A DNA stretch of 64,000 bases from Phycisphaerales bacterium (GTDB lineage Bacteria > Planctomycetota > Phycisphaerae > Phycisphaerales > SM1A02): assembly GCA_029260575.1 (NCBI GenBank), contig JAJDDB010000004.1, positions 124,001 to 188,000 on the forward strand, given 5' to 3'. Of this stretch, positions 27,920 through 36,178 are shown piece after piece; positions within the stretch are counted from its first letter, which is position 1, and each line of letters opens with the position of its first letter. A program made the position numbers and the translations under genes. The notes beneath the pieces are model-generated. The model ran no database searches. It worked only from the letters and a program-made list of their open reading frames with translations, and was not told the DNA's origin.

Positions 27920-29119
27920 ATGTCTTCATCGCACCTGATCGCACCGCATGGTGGTACGCTCGTAAATCGCATCGTTGACGCTGGCAAGGCCAGTGAACTC
28001 AAGGCGACTGCTGCCAGCCTACCGACGATTACACTCTCAGCCAAACAGGCCTGCGATCTCGAAATGATCGCCATCGGAGCATTTAGCCCGCTGACCGGCT
28101 TCGTTGGCAAGGCAGACTTCAAAGGCATCTGCACCAATATGCGACTGGCTGACGGCACGGTCTGGCCGATCCCGATCACGCTTGCAGTTGATAACGATGT
28201 CAAAGCCACGCTCAAAGAAGGCGGGCAGGCTGCACTTAAGCATGCCGACGGGACATTGCTTGCTGTCATCGATGTCAAGGAAATCTACCCGCACGACAAG
28301 AAGCTGGAGATCCCAAAGGTTTTCCGCACCGAAGACGCAGCACACCCCGGTGTCAAGGCAATCATGGATGAGGGCGACTGGCTGGTCGGCGGACCGATTC
28401 ATGTCATCACCGTCACACCCGAACGCGAGCCCGGCGAGCAATTCACCAAGTACCGCAAGACCCCGGCCGAGACGCGCAAGATGTTTGAACAGCGCGGTTG
28501 GAAGACGGTCAGCGCATTCCAGACTCGCAATCCGATTCACCGCGCACACGAATACCTGTGCAAGTGTGCGCAGGAAATCACCGACGGCCTTTTGATTCAT
28601 CCGCTCGTCGGTGAAACCAAGCCCGGCGACATTCCCGCGGATGTGCGCATGGATTGCTACCGAACGATCATCGAAAACTACTTTGTCGATGAGCGCACTC
28701 TGCTGACGGTTATGCCCGCAGCTATGCGATATGCCGGCCCGCGCGAAGCTGTGCAGCACGCTCTGATCCGCCAGAACTACGGCATCAGCCACTTCATCGT
28801 CGGCCGCGATCACGCAGGTGTCGGCGATTACTACGGCACGTATGACGCCCAGAACATTTTCGATGAATTCAAGGATGGCGAAATTGCTATCGAAATCCTG
28901 AAGTTCGAACACGCAGCGTGGTCGCATAAGGCGCAGGGCATGGTTTCGGGCAAGACGTTCCCGAAAATTCAGGGCGATCAGGTATTCCTGTCCGGCACGA
29001 AAGTTCGCGATCTGCTTGCCCAGGGCGAGCGCCCGCCGGCGGAATTCAGCCGACCGGAAGTTGCTGATGTTCTGATCAAATGGGCCACCAGCGAAAGCAC
29101 CGTCGGTGCCGGAGCGTAA
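27920..29119 (+). CDS. sat: Sulfate adenylyltransferase
   Basis: Sat makes adenosine 5'-phosphosulfate (APS) and pyrophosphate from ATP and sulfate. The 399-aa protein is the single-chain (homo-oligomeric) type: PUA-like N-terminus ending AVIDVKEIYP, then the catalytic QTRNPIHRAHEYL, GRDHAGVGDYYGTYDAQ, and LSGTKVRDLLAQGERPP. The ATG at 27920 has ggaggag ten bases upstream; frames reaching further upstream are not conserved. cysC follows after 93 bases. Its position at the end of a locus with three sulfotransferases points to activated sulfate for polysaccharide sulfation, though assimilation could use it too. Confidence 0.95.
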   Translation: MSSSHLIAPHGGTLVNRIVDAGKASELKATAASLPTITLSAKQACDLEMIAIGAFSPLTGFVGKADFKGICTNMRLADGTVWPIPITLAVDNDVKATLKEGGQAALKHADGTLLAVIDVKEIYPHDKKLEIPKVFRTEDAAHPGVKAIMDEGDWLVGGPIHVITVTPEREPGEQFTKYRKTPAETRKMFEQRGWKTVSAFQTRNPIHRAHEYLCKCAQEITDGLLIHPLVGETKPGDIPADVRMDCYRTIIENYFVDERTLLTVMPAAMRYAGPREAVQHALIRQNYGISHFIVGRDHAGVGDYYGTYDAQNIFDEFKDGEIAIEILKFEHAAWSHKAQGMVSGKTFPKIQGDQVFLSGTKVRDLLAQGERPPAEFSRPEVADVLIKWATSESTVGAGA

Positions 29120-29212
29120 GACAAATCAACCTGTTTCCCCGCAACGCGAAGCGCAGCAAAGACGATCGCTTCACACATCGAAACTCAAACACAAACCCGA
29201 AAACGAATCACA

Positions 29213-29830
29213 ATGACACAGCAAGTTGCAACGAACATCACCTGGCATGAAGGAACCGTCAGCAAAGAAGAGCGGTTCAAGAACCTCGGACAAAAAGGCT
29301 GCACGCTCTGGATGACCGGCCTTTCCGGCAGCGGCAAGAGCACCATTGCCGTCGCGCTCGAGCAGGTGCTGCTCCAGCAGAATAAACATGCCTACCGTCT
29401 GGACGGTGACAACGTCCGCCACGGCTTGAATAAGAACCTCGGCTTCAGCGCAGATGATCGCACCGAGAACATTCGTCGCATCGGCGAAGTCGCCAAGCTG
29501 TTTGCGGATGCCGGCATCATCACAATCACGAGTTTCATCAGTCCGTACCGTGCCGACCGTGATCTTTGCCGTGAACTGCACGACAAGGAGGGCCTGCCGT
29601 TCCTGGAAGTCTTCATCGATTGCACGCTGGAAGAAGCGGAAAACCGCGACCCCAAGGGGCTGTACAAGAAGGCCCGAGCTGGCGAAATCAAAGGCTTCAC
29701 CGGCATTGATGATCCGTATGAAGAGCCGGCTGATGCTGAACTGCACCTCAAGACGCACGAACTGTCCGTGGCTGAGTCAGTGCAGAAGATTCTTGATCTA
29801 CTGAAAGAAAAAGGCCTCACGAGCGCCTGA
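29213..29830 (+). CDS. cysC: Adenylylsulfate kinase
   Basis: CysC phosphorylates APS to PAPS. The 205-aa protein has the P-loop [10 protein letters not shown] (residues 35-44), [17 protein letters not shown], the phospho-enzyme serine in [10 protein letters not shown], and the lid region [18 protein letters not shown]. Its length and motifs are standard. With Sat it forms the PAPS supply for the three nearby sulfotransferases. A strong hairpin terminator follows. Confidence 0.95.
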   Translation: MTQQVATNITWHEGTVSKEERFKNLGQKGCTLWMTGLSGSGKSTIAVALEQVLLQQNKHAYRLDGDNVRHGLNKNLGFSADDRTENIRRIGEVAKLFADAGIITITSFISPYRADRDLCRELHDKEGLPFLEVFIDCTLEEAENRDPKGLYKKARAGEIKGFTGIDDPYEEPADAELHLKTHELSVAESVQKILDLLKEKGLTSA

Positions 29831-29866
29831 GAGCAGACGACCAAGAAACTATTGTTGTTCAATGAA

Positions 29867-29898
29867 CAAGCGCGTCCGGCTCCAGTCGGACGCGCTTG
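29867..29898 (+). terminator. Hairpin terminator after cysC
   Basis: Twelve-base perfect arms caagcgcgtccg (29867-29878) and cggacgcgcttg (29887-29898) with an eight-base loop, 36 bases after the cysC stop. The tail is only moderately T-rich (tcgttgt), so it may act from both sides of this convergent gap. Confidence 0.75.
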
Positions 29899-29936
29899 TC
29901 GTTGTAACACGATTTGTATCTGATGCGCCTTGCGGC

Positions 29937-30971
29937 TTAGCGGTACCCGGTCGCAAATGGCCACCAGTTCTTCATGATCTCGCGTTTCGCTTCATCATTA
30001 CCCTCTGGAAAATTATGTGGAGGGCCGATCTGGAAAATGTCTTCCATTGAAGTGCTGCCGTCCATGCGCGCCGTCGGCATGTTGCTGTCACTCCACCGGG
30101 CAATGGGGATACCACCGTCGTTGTTGTAGGAAGCACCGCTGTGCGTCTCAACTCTTCCGTCAGACTCTACATCCCATTGCGAGTCGCCGAAGGAGTCAGT
30201 ATTCGGGTTGTAGATGAACGGCGGACGCAGCTCAGGATACCCGAATTCGACTTCGTACACTTCGAGATCGCTCGTCCAATCGCGTTCATGGAACACCGTC
30301 GGGGCAAACACAATGAGTCTGGTGGTGTTGATGACTTCGGACATGCGTGTCGCCGCAATAGTCTTGTTGCTTGCCGTATTCCAGGGTGAGAAATCGGTGG
30401 CGGTGCCGCCGTGGTAGGAATCGCCGCCGCAATAAATAGAATTCAGACCGAAGGCGGGTCGCAAGCCGAGTGCAACTGTTGCGGGTACACCTTGCTGACT
30501 CGGCGGACTTTCGCTGCCGGGTCCATAACGACCATTTTGAATCTCGCTTGCAATCGCAGCTTCCACTCCCGGCGCGCCGTAGTCCGTGGTCAACAGCTTC
30601 CATTCATCATCAAGATACGGCATGAGCCGCCATACAAATGAACCGGTGTCTTCGGCATTGAGCGTGTTGCCATCAAAGTCGCGAGCGACGATGTTAAGCT
30701 GATTCGGTCCGGTCCCGATGTCTGTCGGGGCGATATAACCGGGCATGAGCTTGCCCTTGTGATCACCGGAATAAGTGATATATCCACGCATGATATGCCG
30801 CAGCGCGTTGGCGGATTCAGTTCGACTGCCGGCTTCCTTGACGCCACTCATTGCTACCAGCACCAGGCTGAGCAGGATCGCAATGATCGCGATGACGAGA
30901 ATCAGTTCGAGCAGTGTGAACGCTCGAGACGCAGTTTGATAGTTGGAAGTACGAAGAGTATGCATGGTCAT
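29937..30971 (-). CDS. Pseudopilin-like protein with prepilin cleavage signal
   Basis: The 344-aa protein has a type IV prepilin N-terminus: a short basic leader ending before FTLLELILVIAIIAILL, with the conserved glutamate at +5. Such proteins are cleaved and methylated by PilD and form pseudopilins of type II secretion or pilus-like fibres. The large C-terminal domain (about 300 residues) ends with an ARMDGSTSME segment that recalls the H-x9-DG pattern of planctomycete pseudopilins. An ATG at 30965 and a GTG at 30977 are alternative starts. It lies 52 bases downstream of a second pseudopilin gene. Confidence 0.78.
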   Translation of the reverse strand: MTMHTLRTSNYQTASRAFTLLELILVIAIIAILLSLVLVAMSGVKEAGSRTESANALRHIMRGYITYSGDHKGKLMPGYIAPTDIGTGPNQLNIVARDFDGNTLNAEDTGSFVWRLMPYLDDEWKLLTTDYGAPGVEAAIASEIQNGRYGPGSESPPSQQGVPATVALGLRPAFGLNSIYCGGDSYHGGTATDFSPWNTASNKTIAATRMSEVINTTRLIVFAPTVFHERDWTSDLEVYEVEFGYPELRPPFIYNPNTDSFGDSQWDVESDGRVETHSGASYNNDGGIPIARWSDSNMPTARMDGSTSMEDIFQIGPPHNFPEGNDEAKREIMKNWWPFATGYR

Positions 30972-31023
30972 AGTCACTTGTTGCCGCCGGAGTTCAGCGG
31001 CGCCTCATTGCTGGTACCGCGTA

Positions 31024-32118
31024 TCAATTTCCGCCGAAGACACGAACATCATCAAACTCTTCGATGATGGACGGACCCAACAGTCGGAATTGTGGCAACC
31101 CGATGTCATCGCCGATGATTTCCTTGGGACTGCCCGGGCCGTCCATGCGTGAGAAGTAGATGCCATCTGCGCCAGCGGAAATCAATATGAACGCGCCGCG
31201 GGCTTCGCCGGGCAGCGAAGGATGCGCGAGAATCTGTTCCCAGGTTGCCTGCTGATCGGAAGCGGAACCGATCTGCAGAATGCTGTACTGCTCGCTGGTT
31301 GCGTCGGTCTGATCTACTTCAAAGGCACCGATTTTCGTCGACTTGGTGTACTGGCTGGTACCAACCAGCGAACTCGTGCTGGTGTCGAAAAGAAACTGAG
31401 GGTTGGCAGACGACTCGCCGACCAACGGGCCGATCGATCGGACTCTTCGTGCGAAAAGTATCGGCTGGCCCCAGCCATCAATGAGATCGGGAAGCCGATA
31501 GTTGTCAGGCATGTTGACGATGTGTACCGAGCCGTCGCCAGCGTCAATTTCATTGGTCTGCACGCCATGCGTGCTGGTCAACTCGCTTTCACTGGGTTGG
31601 TAGTACGGCGAGTATGTCTTGCCAGCGACGTACGGTCCTTCACCGATGCGGTTGACATCGATCTTGATCTTCCATTCCTGATTTCCAGCCTGAACAACAA
31701 TTTCCTCGCCGTTGTAGTTGTCGTAATCGGCTCGAGTCGCAGTCCCTGCAACATCCTGCGGCGAGAGCACCCGTGCCCCGCCCATCAGGGCAAGAATTGC
31801 ACTCTCCATGCTGGTAATTTCCTGGCCGGTCATTGCAGCAAGCACACGTTCCGGAACAAGCCCCGGGTACTTTCCATGTTCAAGCTGATACGTTTGCGCA
31901 GCCTGCGAGAAGCCATTCATGGTCGCCAGCGTTTTCGTCGCCAGAGCCTTGTTTCGGGCGCTGGAGAGCGCTGCCAGCAGAATACCGATCAGTAAAACGA
32001 CTATGCCTATGACCACAAGAAGTTCGGTCAGCGTAAAGGCTGTCCGACGACTCTTTGGCCGTGGCGTGCATCGAGCATTGCGGTTGGAGTTTCTTGATGT
32101 CGAGCGAGCGAAAATCAT
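31024..32118 (-). CDS. Pseudopilin-like protein with prepilin cleavage signal
   Basis: The 364-aa protein has a basic leader of about 27 residues (RNARCTPRPKSRRT) followed by AFTLTELLVVIGIVVLLIGILL, the prepilin signal. The following helix and a region on sample-like repeats (TLATMNGFSQAAQTYQLEHGKYPG) fit a long N-terminal alpha helix then a large globular domain. The ATG at 32118 has gaaggg upstream; an extension to 32226 is less likely. It probably forms an operon with the next pseudopilin downstream. The secreted cargo or fibre is unknown. Confidence 0.78.
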   Translation of the reverse strand: MIFARSTSRNSNRNARCTPRPKSRRTAFTLTELLVVIGIVVLLIGILLAALSSARNKALATKTLATMNGFSQAAQTYQLEHGKYPGLVPERVLAAMTGQEITSMESAILALMGGARVLSPQDVAGTATRADYDNYNGEEIVVQAGNQEWKIKIDVNRIGEGPYVAGKTYSPYYQPSESELTSTHGVQTNEIDAGDGSVHIVNMPDNYRLPDLIDGWGQPILFARRVRSIGPLVGESSANPQFLFDTSTSSLVGTSQYTKSTKIGAFEVDQTDATSEQYSILQIGSASDQQATWEQILAHPSLPGEARGAFILISAGADGIYFSRMDGPGSPKEIIGDDIGLPQFRLLGPSIIEEFDDVRVFGGN

Positions 32119-32265
32119 GAGCGTGACCCTTCCTGGGGGACTGTAATCGGGCTGGCACGGTCGCCGGAGACGTACAGCCCCGGCGTTCGGGATCAGCCTG
32201 CCCGTCACGCTCATCTGCTCAGACATTAAAGTATACGCAGGAAACCCAGCTTCGGGTGCAGCGAG

Positions 32266-32709
32266 TCAGTTCGCTTGCTGAGGAAGATCATGGGCCAGCC
32301 GAAGAAAACAGTTGAGATATCGCTGGTGAAACGCGTCTACAGCAGCCCGCGTCGTCACTGCGTTTGTTCCCCAGATGCAGGCTTGTTGTTCGACACCGTA
32401 GGTATCGAAGTGGATGCGATACGCGTGGTCGACGATCAGCGCTGTTGGAAGTCGTCCAGCCAGGAATGCGGTTGCTGCATTGGACTGGGGCCGACCGATC
32501 GAAATGACAGGATGGCTCAGCAGCCCTGCATCATTGAGAAACCAGACATCTGTACAGGTAATGATTTCGTACGGATCGCTGACTTCGAGGTCATTCTGTA
32601 TTGCTGTAATTGTTGCGCTGAGTTGCAGAGCGAGCGGACGGTCGATTCGCTCTGCTTCCAGAGGCGCACCGACTACAACCAGCAGCAGTCGATCGGGCGT
32701 GTTGCTCAT
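32266..32709 (-). CDS. Hypothetical protein in the pseudopilin cluster
   Basis: I do not recognise this 147-aa protein. It has an alternation of hydrophobic strands and helices (LLLVVVGAPLEAERIDRPLALQ, ALIVDHAYRIHFDTYGVE) and no signal peptide or membrane helix, which suggests a small cytoplasmic alpha/beta protein. The opposite strand also has an open frame of the same length, but the minus-strand frame has the more protein-like composition and a clear ATG. It lies between two pseudopilin genes and 147 bases upstream of the one at 31024-32118. Confidence 0.5.
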   Translation of the reverse strand: MSNTPDRLLLVVVGAPLEAERIDRPLALQLSATITAIQNDLEVSDPYEIITCTDVWFLNDAGLLSHPVISIGRPQSNAATAFLAGRLPTALIVDHAYRIHFDTYGVEQQACIWGTNAVTTRAAVDAFHQRYLNCFLRLAHDLPQQAN

Positions 32710-32923
32710 ATCTTATAGTACTCTTCGGTCAGTTTTGTGCTCTCGCGCATTCGGCAGGATTCTGCGTTATCGGTCACGTCACTTCGGCCAGACATCCGAG
32801 CCATCGGCGTGATGCTCGAATCTGCTGCAGGATTCCAATGTCATGGTGGTACAAGGCCGAAAATAAGAACAGCAACAGGGCTATGTCCGCCCTCCTGACA
32901 CAGACATTTTGGCTGGGGGGTAC

Positions 32924-33418
32924 ATGCGAATCCGCCGTGCGTTCACACTTATCGAACTGCTGATCGTCGTCGCCTTCCTGGCGATTATGGCCGCCGTTGT
33001 CATGCCGCGGTATACCAATGCGACCGATATCAGCCGCGCAACGACGATGGCGAACAATGTTCGGCTCGTGCGCGGTTTCATTGCCACGCACGCAGCACAG
33101 GCATCGATTCCGCTTTCGCCAGAGGGCTTTCCACAAGAGATTCATGCCGATTGGTTTCCGCGCGATGTCCTGCCAAAACACGCATGGACGGACAGCCCGA
33201 TGATTGTCGAAATCGTCAATGCTGATGCCGACGTGATCTATCCAGCCAGCAAGGTGTTCGACCCCGCAAACCCTGCAGCAGCCAACGCGTGGTACAACAC
33301 CAGCAACGGCGCATTTTGCGTGCGCATCCCCGTGCAAACAACAGACGCAGCAACAGTCGAGAAATTCAACAGCGCAAACTCCAGTGCAGTCGTTGGCGTA
33401 AGCCAGACGAAACACTGA
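32924..33418 (+). CDS. Small type IV pilin/pseudopilin
   Basis: The 164-aa protein begins MRIRRAFTLIELLIVVAFLAIM, an ideal prepilin peptidase site followed by the hydrophobic helix. The globular part is small, like GspG/PilA major (pseudo)pilins, and ends in a Ser/Ala-rich stretch. The ATG at 32924 has ggctgggggg just upstream. It is divergent from the unknown gene at 32266-32709 and converges on prfA with 13 bases between. Confidence 0.8.
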   Translation: MRIRRAFTLIELLIVVAFLAIMAAVVMPRYTNATDISRATTMANNVRLVRGFIATHAAQASIPLSPEGFPQEIHADWFPRDVLPKHAWTDSPMIVEIVNADADVIYPASKVFDPANPAAANAWYNTSNGAFCVRIPVQTTDAATVEKFNSANSSAVVGVSQTKH

Positions 33419-33431
33419 ACACGTTTACACG

Positions 33432-34517
33432 TTACAGCGCCGCAAGGCGTCGCGCCGTTTCATGCTCGATCAGTGCATCAATCAACGGCTGCATATTGCC
33501 TGCTATGGTTTCGCCGAGGTTGAATGACTCGCCGAGGCGATGATCGACCACAAGATTGTCCTTGTAGCGATAGGTGCGGATTTTTTCCGCCCGGCCGGCT
33601 GTGCCGATCATCTCGCTGCGCGCTTCTGCACGCTCAGCTTCCGCTTCAGCTCGTTGTCGTTCATACAGCCGTGCACGAAGCAGCACCCAGGCTTTTTCAC
33701 GGTTCTGCGCTTGACTCTTGGTGTCCTGCATGCGCACTTCGACGCCGGTCGGTTCGTGGATGAGATGCACCGCAGTAGCAACTTTGTTGACGTTCTGCCC
33801 ACCGGGACCCTGCGCGGTCGTGATCATTTCCTTGACATCAGCTTTGTCAATTGACAGTTCGATTTCTTCAGGCTCCGGCAGGACCGCAACAGTCGCAGTC
33901 GATGTGTGAATGCGTCCCTGCGCTTCCGTTGCGGGGACGCGCTTGACCTGGTGCGTACCCGCTTCCTGGCCGAGTGCGGTCCAGACCTGTTCTCCGATGA
34001 TGCGCAGAATCGCCTGCTTCGCGCCGCCATGATCGCCGCCGGAATAGTCGAGCTGCTCGACGGACCACTTCCGCAGCGACGCATAGCGCTCGTACATCTG
34101 CGTTAGATCACCAGCCCAGAGAGCAGCTTCATCGCCGCCAACGCCTGCGCGCACTTCGACGATAACAGAACCGACCGTTTCATCATCCGCATTCACGAGC
34201 AGCCGCTGAATCGTTTCGATCAACGCGCCAGAGCGTTCAGCAAGCTCAGGTATTTCCTGTTTGGCTAACTCCGCCAGTTCCGGATCGTCGCCCCCAGATT
34301 GAATCTCACGAAGTTCAGCAAGCTGTTGTTCGCACTGTTGCTGTTGCGTATACGCATTTACAATCGGCTCCAGTGCCTTCCTGCGAATGGACAGTCTGCG
34401 AACTTCATGGTGATCCGCAAGCACCGCCGGATCGATCAACTTGCTCGACAGATCCCGGAATTGATCCGCAAGTTCATTGAGCTTCGCAATCAGGTTGGTG
34501 TGCAGCTTGCTGGCCAT
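33432..34517 (-). CDS. prfA: Peptide chain release factor 1
   Basis: RF1 releases the finished peptide at UAA and UAG codons. The 361-aa protein contains the GGQ motif in GPGGQNVNKVATAVHL and the PAT tripeptide in VKRVPATEAQGRIH, which is the RF1 (PxT) rather than the RF2 (SPF) stop-codon reader. Length is standard. It lies 96 bases after rpmE, an arrangement seen in many bacteria, with a hairpin between them. Confidence 0.96.
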   Translation of the reverse strand: MASKLHTNLIAKLNELADQFRDLSSKLIDPAVLADHHEVRRLSIRRKALEPIVNAYTQQQQCEQQLAELREIQSGGDDPELAELAKQEIPELAERSGALIETIQRLLVNADDETVGSVIVEVRAGVGGDEAALWAGDLTQMYERYASLRKWSVEQLDYSGGDHGGAKQAILRIIGEQVWTALGQEAGTHQVKRVPATEAQGRIHTSTATVAVLPEPEEIELSIDKADVKEMITTAQGPGGQNVNKVATAVHLIHEPTGVEVRMQDTKSQAQNREKAWVLLRARLYERQRAEAEAERAEARSEMIGTAGRAEKIRTYRYKDNLVVDHRLGESFNLGETIAGNMQPLIDALIEHETARRLAAL

Positions 34518-34563
34518 CGTTGTGTCTTGGTCGGGAGCGAGAATTGTCGACCTGTGCGCATAG

Positions 34564-34594
34564 AAAAACCGCGTTCAGTGTTGTGAACACGGTT
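34564..34594 (-). terminator. Hairpin terminator between rpmE and prfA
   Basis: Eleven-base arms (34567-34577 and 34584-34594, one mismatch) fold on the minus strand and are followed by TTTTTC, 20 bases after the rpmE stop. It probably lowers the read-through into prfA. Confidence 0.8.
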
Positions 34595-34613
34595 GAAGAA
34601 ACAGCGAACGTAC

Positions 34614-34841
34614 CTACTTCTTTTTCTTGCCTTTGAAGTAGTCGCCAGCAAACTTGCGCTGGAACTTCTCGACCCGGCCGGCACTGTCGACAAAGCTCTT
34701 TTGGCCGGTGAAGAACGGGTGCGATCCGGACCAGACCTCGACATTCATCTCGGGTACTGTCGCACCGACGGACATCACGTGTTCGCCACGGAAAAAGACC
34801 TTGCAGTCATGGTGGTATTCGGGATGAATGCCGTCTTTCAT
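34614..34841 (-). CDS. rpmE: 50S ribosomal protein L31
   Basis: L31 bridges the two ribosomal subunits. The 75-aa protein starts MKDGIHPEYH and continues with VWSGSHPFFTGQKSFVDSAGRVEKF, diagnostic of L31, and a Lys-rich end (FKGKKKK). Only one of the four zinc cysteines of the C+ form remains (CKVFF), so this is largely a zinc-free (C-) type. The ATG at 34841 is preceded by aaagg. It is cotranscribed in part with prfA. Confidence 0.95.
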   Translation of the reverse strand: MKDGIHPEYHHDCKVFFRGEHVMSVGATVPEMNVEVWSGSHPFFTGQKSFVDSAGRVEKFQRKFAGDYFKGKKKK

Positions 34842-34948
34842 CGGTGGAGCCTTTGAGCAACAGGGGACAGGAAATGGCCGTTCGACTAGAAAATCAACAG
34901 GACCTCGCAGGATAGCCCTGCAGCTCGAAATCGGCAAGTTGCCTGTAC

Positions 34949-34976
34949 TTGACCGGCCGGGACTGGCCGATATTGT
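34949..34976 (+). promoter_or_regulatory. Candidate promoter of tRNA-Asn
   Basis: TTGACC (34949-34954), a 16-base spacer and TATTGT (34971-34976) place transcription start near 34983, about 34 bases before the tRNA. The spacer holds a GGCC...GGCC inverted repeat. Confidence 0.5.
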
Positions 34977-35016
34977 GTTGAGCTTCAGCAGGACCAACCC
35001 GTTGGAACTGACATGA

Positions 35017-35089
35017 TCCCCTATAGCTCAATTGGCAGAGCGAGCGGCTGTTAACCGCTAGGTTCTTGGTTCGAGTCCAAGTAGGGGAG
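35017..35089 (+). tRNA. tRNA-Asn (anticodon GTT)
   Basis: A 73-base cloverleaf: acceptor tccccta/tagggga, D-arm with gctcaattggcagagc, anticodon stem agcgg/ccgct with loop ctGTTaa, and T-arm around ggttcgagtcc. CCA is not encoded. This tRNA marks the left edge of the accessory region and is a likely integration target. Confidence 0.95.
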
Positions 35090-35094
35090 CTTTC

Positions 35095-35123
35095 CAGGCC
35101 CGTGTCCAAGCGACGCGGGCCTG
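35095..35123 (+). terminator. Hairpin just after tRNA-Asn
   Basis: caggcccg (35095-35102) pairs with cgggcctg (35116-35123), and four more inner pairs extend the stem. The T tract after it is weak (tcggttta). It may end the tRNA transcript. Confidence 0.5.
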
Positions 35124-35125
35124 TC

Positions 35126-35144
35126 GGTTTACAGAGGCGGTTGG
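35126..35144 (+). repeat. Repeat copy R1, possible attachment remnant
   Basis: GGTTTACAGAGGCGGTTGG, 37 bases after the tRNA-Asn 3' end. It is related to R2 (35310) and R3 (46952). Confidence 0.5.
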
Positions 35145-35309
35145 CGAATGCCGCGATGGAATCGGCCCTTGGGCCAACGTCGCGGGAGCTTCGCCGAGTC
35201 GCGGCGCTCTCGCGCTTGGGCGACCGGTCGCGAACCCCGAAGCGAACCCCTCGATTCTCTGCCCTCTCGCACCCCGACTCTCGCGCGACGGGAGAGAGTA
35301 CGGGCTCTC

Positions 35310-35327
35310 GGTTTACAGGAGGGTTGG
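35310..35327 (+). repeat. Repeat copy R2, possible attachment remnant
   Basis: GGTTTACAGGAGGGTTGG. Both R2 and R3 are preceded within about 30 bases by gcgcgac. Confidence 0.5.
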
Positions 35328-35452
35328 GCTCGGGGTGGATGTCTTTGCGAGGTTCGATCCGCGGTCAGAACGGGATCAGAGGACCGGGAGCCCTCCCACA
35401 GGTCGGACCGCCGTTTTGATGGGCGGCCCCCACAGGCGGTGGCAGGTCATAC

Positions 35453-36178
35453 TCACACCAGGACGAACGAGTCGAGACGCTCCTTCCGCTGCCGCCAATC
35501 CGGCATGCATCGCCCCAGCAGCCGGTAGAACGCGGGACTGTGATCGTGGATTCTCAGATGGCAAAGCTCGTGCATGATCACGTACTCGATGCAATCGGTC
35601 GGCGTCTTGATCAACTCCAGGTTGAGCGTCACGGTTCCAGCGCTGGTGCAGCTCCCCCAACGCTTGCGCATCCGCCTGATGCGAATCGCGGGTACCACAG
35701 ATCGCAGCGCCTTGGCGGAACTGATACACCGCTGCGTTCGATCCTCGAAGATCGGGGCCGCATGTGCGCGATACCACTCGTCCAGCGCAGCGGCGATGGC
35801 CGATGGATCGGCGGGCTCCGGAACGAATGCGTTGATGAACCGCCCGGCCATCTTGACGCTCGCATGATCACTACGATGAACACGCAGGCGGTATTGGCGT
35901 CCAAGGTATAGATGTGTTTCGCCCGACATATACCGCTTCTCGACTGGCAGTGGACTGAAGCGCTCGAAGTGCCGCATCTGCTTCGCGATCCACAATGCTC
36001 GTCGCTGTAGACGCGTCTGGATCTCGTCGGCCGTGCGGCCGATGGGCGCAAGAGCACTGACGGTGCAGTCTGGATGAACTGTGATCGACAATCGCTCTCG
36101 CTTGCCGTAGTCGAGCGCAACGGCGACCTTCCTGCCACCGTACTCAACGTCCATCGTCTTGGTCAGAGAATCACGCAT
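35453..36178 (-). CDS. YgjP-type M48-like metallopeptidase
   Basis: The 241-aa protein belongs to the YgjP/SprT-like zinc metallopeptidases (DUF45). The HExxH motif is MHELCHLRIHDHSP near residue 205, and RMRKRWGSCTSAGTVTLNLELIKTP just before it is the conserved family block. It has no signal peptide, so it acts in the cytoplasm. Its first 8 bases overlap the end of hsdR and it is the last gene of the island operon. Such genes are frequent neighbours of hsdR, but their role in restriction is not established; protein turnover of Hsd subunits is one guess. Confidence 0.85.
   Translation of the reverse strand: MRDSLTKTMDVEYGGRKVAVALDYGKRERLSITVHPDCTVSALAPIGRTADEIQTRLQRRALWIAKQMRHFERFSPLPVEKRYMSGETHLYLGRQYRLRVHRSDHASVKMAGRFINAFVPEPADPSAIAAALDEWYRAHAAPIFEDRTQRCISSAKALRSVVPAIRIRRMRKRWGSCTSAGTVTLNLELIKTPTDCIEYVIMHELCHLRIHDHSPAFYRLLGRCMPDWRQRKERLDSFVLV

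Larger units (their letters stand above)
35124..35452. other. Non-coding junction with repeat remnants
   Basis: About 330 bases between tRNA-Asn and the defence island carry no supported gene. Two copies of the GGTTTACAG repeat lie here, along with G/C-rich sequence (agccctcccacagg, gggcggcccccacagg) that looks like scar sequence from past insertions. Confidence 0.45.

Noticed and set aside
28037-28927. Minus-strand open frame of 296 codons
   Set aside because: Antisense to sat, which has all catalytic motifs. No independent ribosome site or family pattern.
32275-32718. Plus-strand open frame opposite the hypothetical gene at 32266-32709
   Set aside because: The plus-strand product has many Cys/Arg/Gln and no hydrophobic pattern; the minus-strand frame looks like a folded protein.
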